A DNA stretch of 37,551 nt from Leucothrix pacifica. Its GTDB lineage: Bacteria; Pseudomonadota; Gammaproteobacteria; Thiotrichales; Thiotrichaceae. The stretch spans positions 1 through 37,551 of the forward strand of contig NZ_QGKM01000026.1 in assembly GCF_003172875.1 (NCBI RefSeq), given 5' to 3'. The position numbers were made by a program, and so were the translations under genes. Position 1 is the stretch's first letter, and the number at the start of each line of letters is the position of its first letter. Shown one piece after another: positions 36,138 to 37,551 of this stretch. The notes beneath the pieces are model-generated. The model worked only from the letters and a program-made list of their open reading frames with translations, was not told where the DNA came from and did not search any database.

Positions 36138-36171
36138 GGCGCGCTGTGTAAAACCACGGTGCGCCATTTTT
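36138..36171 (+). terminator. intrinsic terminator just upstream of the sigma factor gene
   Basis: GGCGCGCTGTG (36138-36148), loop TAAAAC and CACGGTGCGCC (36155-36165) form an 11-bp stem with two G-U pairs, followed by a five-T run (36167-36171). It lies 24 nt before the ATG at 36196. It either ends an upstream transcript or attenuates the sigma operon. Confidence 0.75.
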
Positions 36172-36195
36172 AAATTTTAAAAAGACCACCCGTAT

Positions 36196-36696
36196 ATGCT
36201 TGATAAACCACTTCTTAATCAGCTCTTTCGTTACGCAGTGTCTCTGACTAATCAAGAAGATCAGGCTTATGATGTCTTACAAAGTTGTGTGGAAAAGTTT
36301 CTGAGGATTGATCGCTCCGTGATTGAGTCTGCGGAAGCTTATTTGATGCGGATGATCCGCAATGAATTTATCGATCAGACCCGCAAGAAATGTTTTTACA
36401 GTGATGTTGGCCCGGAAATTGTCAGTAAAATCAGTGATGAATCGGCACTCAATGCCATCACGTTGGAAGATGTGTTCATACAGCAATCTGAGGTTGGGGC
36501 GCTGCTAGGAACCATGAGTGGAGATGAGCGAGAATTATTGTATCTTTGGGCGGTAGAAGAATATACGCTGGAAGAAATTTCACAGATGAAACAAGTGCCA
36601 AGGGGGACTTTGTTATCAAAGCTGCATCGTTTGAAAAAGCGCATACAGTTGCAACAAAACAGCGACAACGTGCTGAATTTGAGGGTTAAGTCATGA
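36196..36696 (+). CDS. ECF-type RNA polymerase sigma factor
   Basis: The 166-aa protein has sigma region 2 in residues about 5-65 (LLNQLFRYAVSLTNQEDQAYDVLQSCVEKFLR, then AEAYLMRMIRNEFIDQTRK) and region 4 in about 110-155 (DERELLYLWAVEEYTLEEISQMKQVPRGTLLSKLHRLKKRI), the minimal two-domain ECF layout. It redirects RNA polymerase to a stress or envelope regulon. Its stop overlaps the start of the anti-sigma gene (ATGA). There is no good ribosome site before ATG 36196 and a terminator is 24 nt upstream. Confidence 0.9.
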   Translation: MLDKPLLNQLFRYAVSLTNQEDQAYDVLQSCVEKFLRIDRSVIESAEAYLMRMIRNEFIDQTRKKCFYSDVGPEIVSKISDESALNAITLEDVFIQQSEVGALLGTMSGDERELLYLWAVEEYTLEEISQMKQVPRGTLLSKLHRLKKRIQLQQNSDNVLNLRVKS

Positions 36697-37415
36697 AGCA
36701 ATCTATGAAACCAATGGATGAGGCACTCAAAACGCATTACTCAGAAAAATCCCTATCTGACAGCCAGCTGGATCGACTTATGGCGCTTCAGGAAGATGTG
36801 GAGCAAGACGGCGTTACTTTGGTGCATGACCTGTCACCGGCAGGAATTCCTGCGCAACCACTTGAGCAAGCTCAACTAGCGGAAGGTTCGACACCTGGCC
36901 AGTCACGCCTGGCGTCTATGCGCAATAAGCTGAATGCTTTCCTGCCTGACTTTGGCCGTTATAGTTATGTCTATTATGCCAGTGCTTGCTTGCTGCTCAC
37001 GGGTTTGATTCTGTCTCTTAGCTTGTTTAACCAAAGCTCCTTAACGGAGCGTGTAATGGATGAAATTGCCTATAACCATCGCCAGGAAATGCCGGTTGAA
37101 GTCGCTGCAAACAGCATGCCTGCAATTGGTGGTTATTTGGATCGTCTGAGCTTTTCACTGATTTCTCCCAGAGCATTAGTCGACAGCGGCTGGCAAATTC
37201 TTGGCGGCCGTTACTGCTCCATTAATGGAAAACTGGCCGCGCAGTTGAAGGTGAGAAATGTCGCCGAAGACAAGGTGTACACGCTGTATCAGGCATCAAC
37301 AGAGGGGGACTTAACACAGACTGGTCTTTCGATGACCTCCAATATGGTCGGGGACGTCAAAGTCTCGATTTGGCAGGAGCAAGGATTGTTGCTCGGGCTG
37401 GCCAGTTCGCAGTAG
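36693..37415 (+). CDS. transmembrane anti-sigma factor
   Basis: The 240-aa protein overlaps the sigma gene by 4 bp. Its N-terminal 90 residues are cytoplasmic and hydrophilic (SDSQLDRLMALQEDVEQ) and lack the HxxxCxxC zinc motif of many anti-sigma domains. One membrane helix (about 91-112, YVYYASACLLLTGLILSLSLF) leads to a periplasmic domain of about 125 residues including DSGWQILGGRYCSINGKLAAQLKVRN. That domain resembles the sensor part of similar membrane anti-sigma factors. It should hold the sigma factor at the membrane until a signal releases it. Placement and topology are the main evidence. Confidence 0.82.
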   Translation: MKQSMKPMDEALKTHYSEKSLSDSQLDRLMALQEDVEQDGVTLVHDLSPAGIPAQPLEQAQLAEGSTPGQSRLASMRNKLNAFLPDFGRYSYVYYASACLLLTGLILSLSLFNQSSLTERVMDEIAYNHRQEMPVEVAANSMPAIGGYLDRLSFSLISPRALVDSGWQILGGRYCSINGKLAAQLKVRNVAEDKVYTLYQASTEGDLTQTGLSMTSNMVGDVKVSIWQEQGLLLGLASSQ

Positions 37416-37551
37416 AGTTATTGCACAAATCACGAGGTTCTCCTTATTCTCTCCATACTTGGCACATATTGATTGCACGGTTGTATAGATAATTAACTCA
37501 TCAGCAAATGGATTGCGTAACGATTGAGTTAATAACTGATGTTACGCAGTA
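37416..37551. repeat. window end with two interleaved inverted repeats
   Basis: ATTAACTCA (37492-37500) pairs with TGAGTTAAT (37525-37533), and TGCGTAAC (37514-37521) with GTTACGCA (37541-37548). The arms interleave, so they form either a pseudoknot or two exclusive hairpins. The last bases could also be the end of an insertion sequence cut by the window edge. No gene is seen. Confidence 0.45.

Noticed and set aside
35900-36171. 6S RNA or other known ncRNA before the sigma factor
   Set aside because: No conserved core of 6S, RNase P, tmRNA or SRP RNA could be recognised; only the terminator is clear.

Overview
The window reads as a chromosomal segment of a gammaproteobacterium of moderate GC content. 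The bkd-type branched-chain dehydrogenase operon with its divergent Lrp-type regulator, HipBA, CobT, a patatin-Omp85 protein, an AMP nucleosidase and a DUF3427 helicase all fit a marine or sulfur-oxidising lineage such as Thiotrichales. That placement is inference from gene content, not a phylogeny.

Left part (1-3.3 kb) is an accessory patch: the 5' part of a PLD/DUF3427 helicase running off the left edge, a two-helix membrane protein predicted to have a leaderless mRNA, an apparently orphan ribbon-helix-helix antitoxin with its own palindromic operator, a Uma2-family putative endonuclease, a zinc-ribbon GDCCVxC-like protein and a transposase scrap. From 3.3 to 16 kb lie a giant 2891-aa secreted protein (DUF11-like, GEVED, beta-propeller-like, calcium-binding, SdrD-B-like and proline-rich modules), a c-type cytochrome, a hipBA module with three palindromic operators at a 30-bp period, and a second secreted DUF11-type protein.

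16-20.5 kb holds bkdA1-bkdA2-bkdB (minus strand) with the divergent bkdR-like regulator; no E3 (lpd) gene is present. 20.5-26.9 kb carries an AAA-ATPase/PD-(D/E)XK protein, DUF2853, a metallophosphoesterase, a lipoprotein aminopeptidase, DUF3047 and a stand-alone sugar transferase with a long leader and a clear terminator. 27-31.8 kb is a co-directional run (DUF3530, nnrD, amn, D-2-hydroxyacid-type FAD dehydrogenase, TrmB-like methyltransferase) with a metabolite-repair flavour. 31.9-37.4 kb contains ferredoxin-cobT, the patatin-Omp85 protein, and an ECF sigma/anti-sigma pair.

The most unusual structure is non-coding. Two copies of a 36-nt core (34/36 identical) each sit in the loop of a long hairpin. 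The two stems are unrelated in sequence yet each is nearly perfectly self-complementary, and both copies lie 9-10 nt after a stop codon in the same sense. A second dispersed repeat (41 bp, 36/41 identical) lies in two convergent intergenic gaps. Neither matches an element family I can name.
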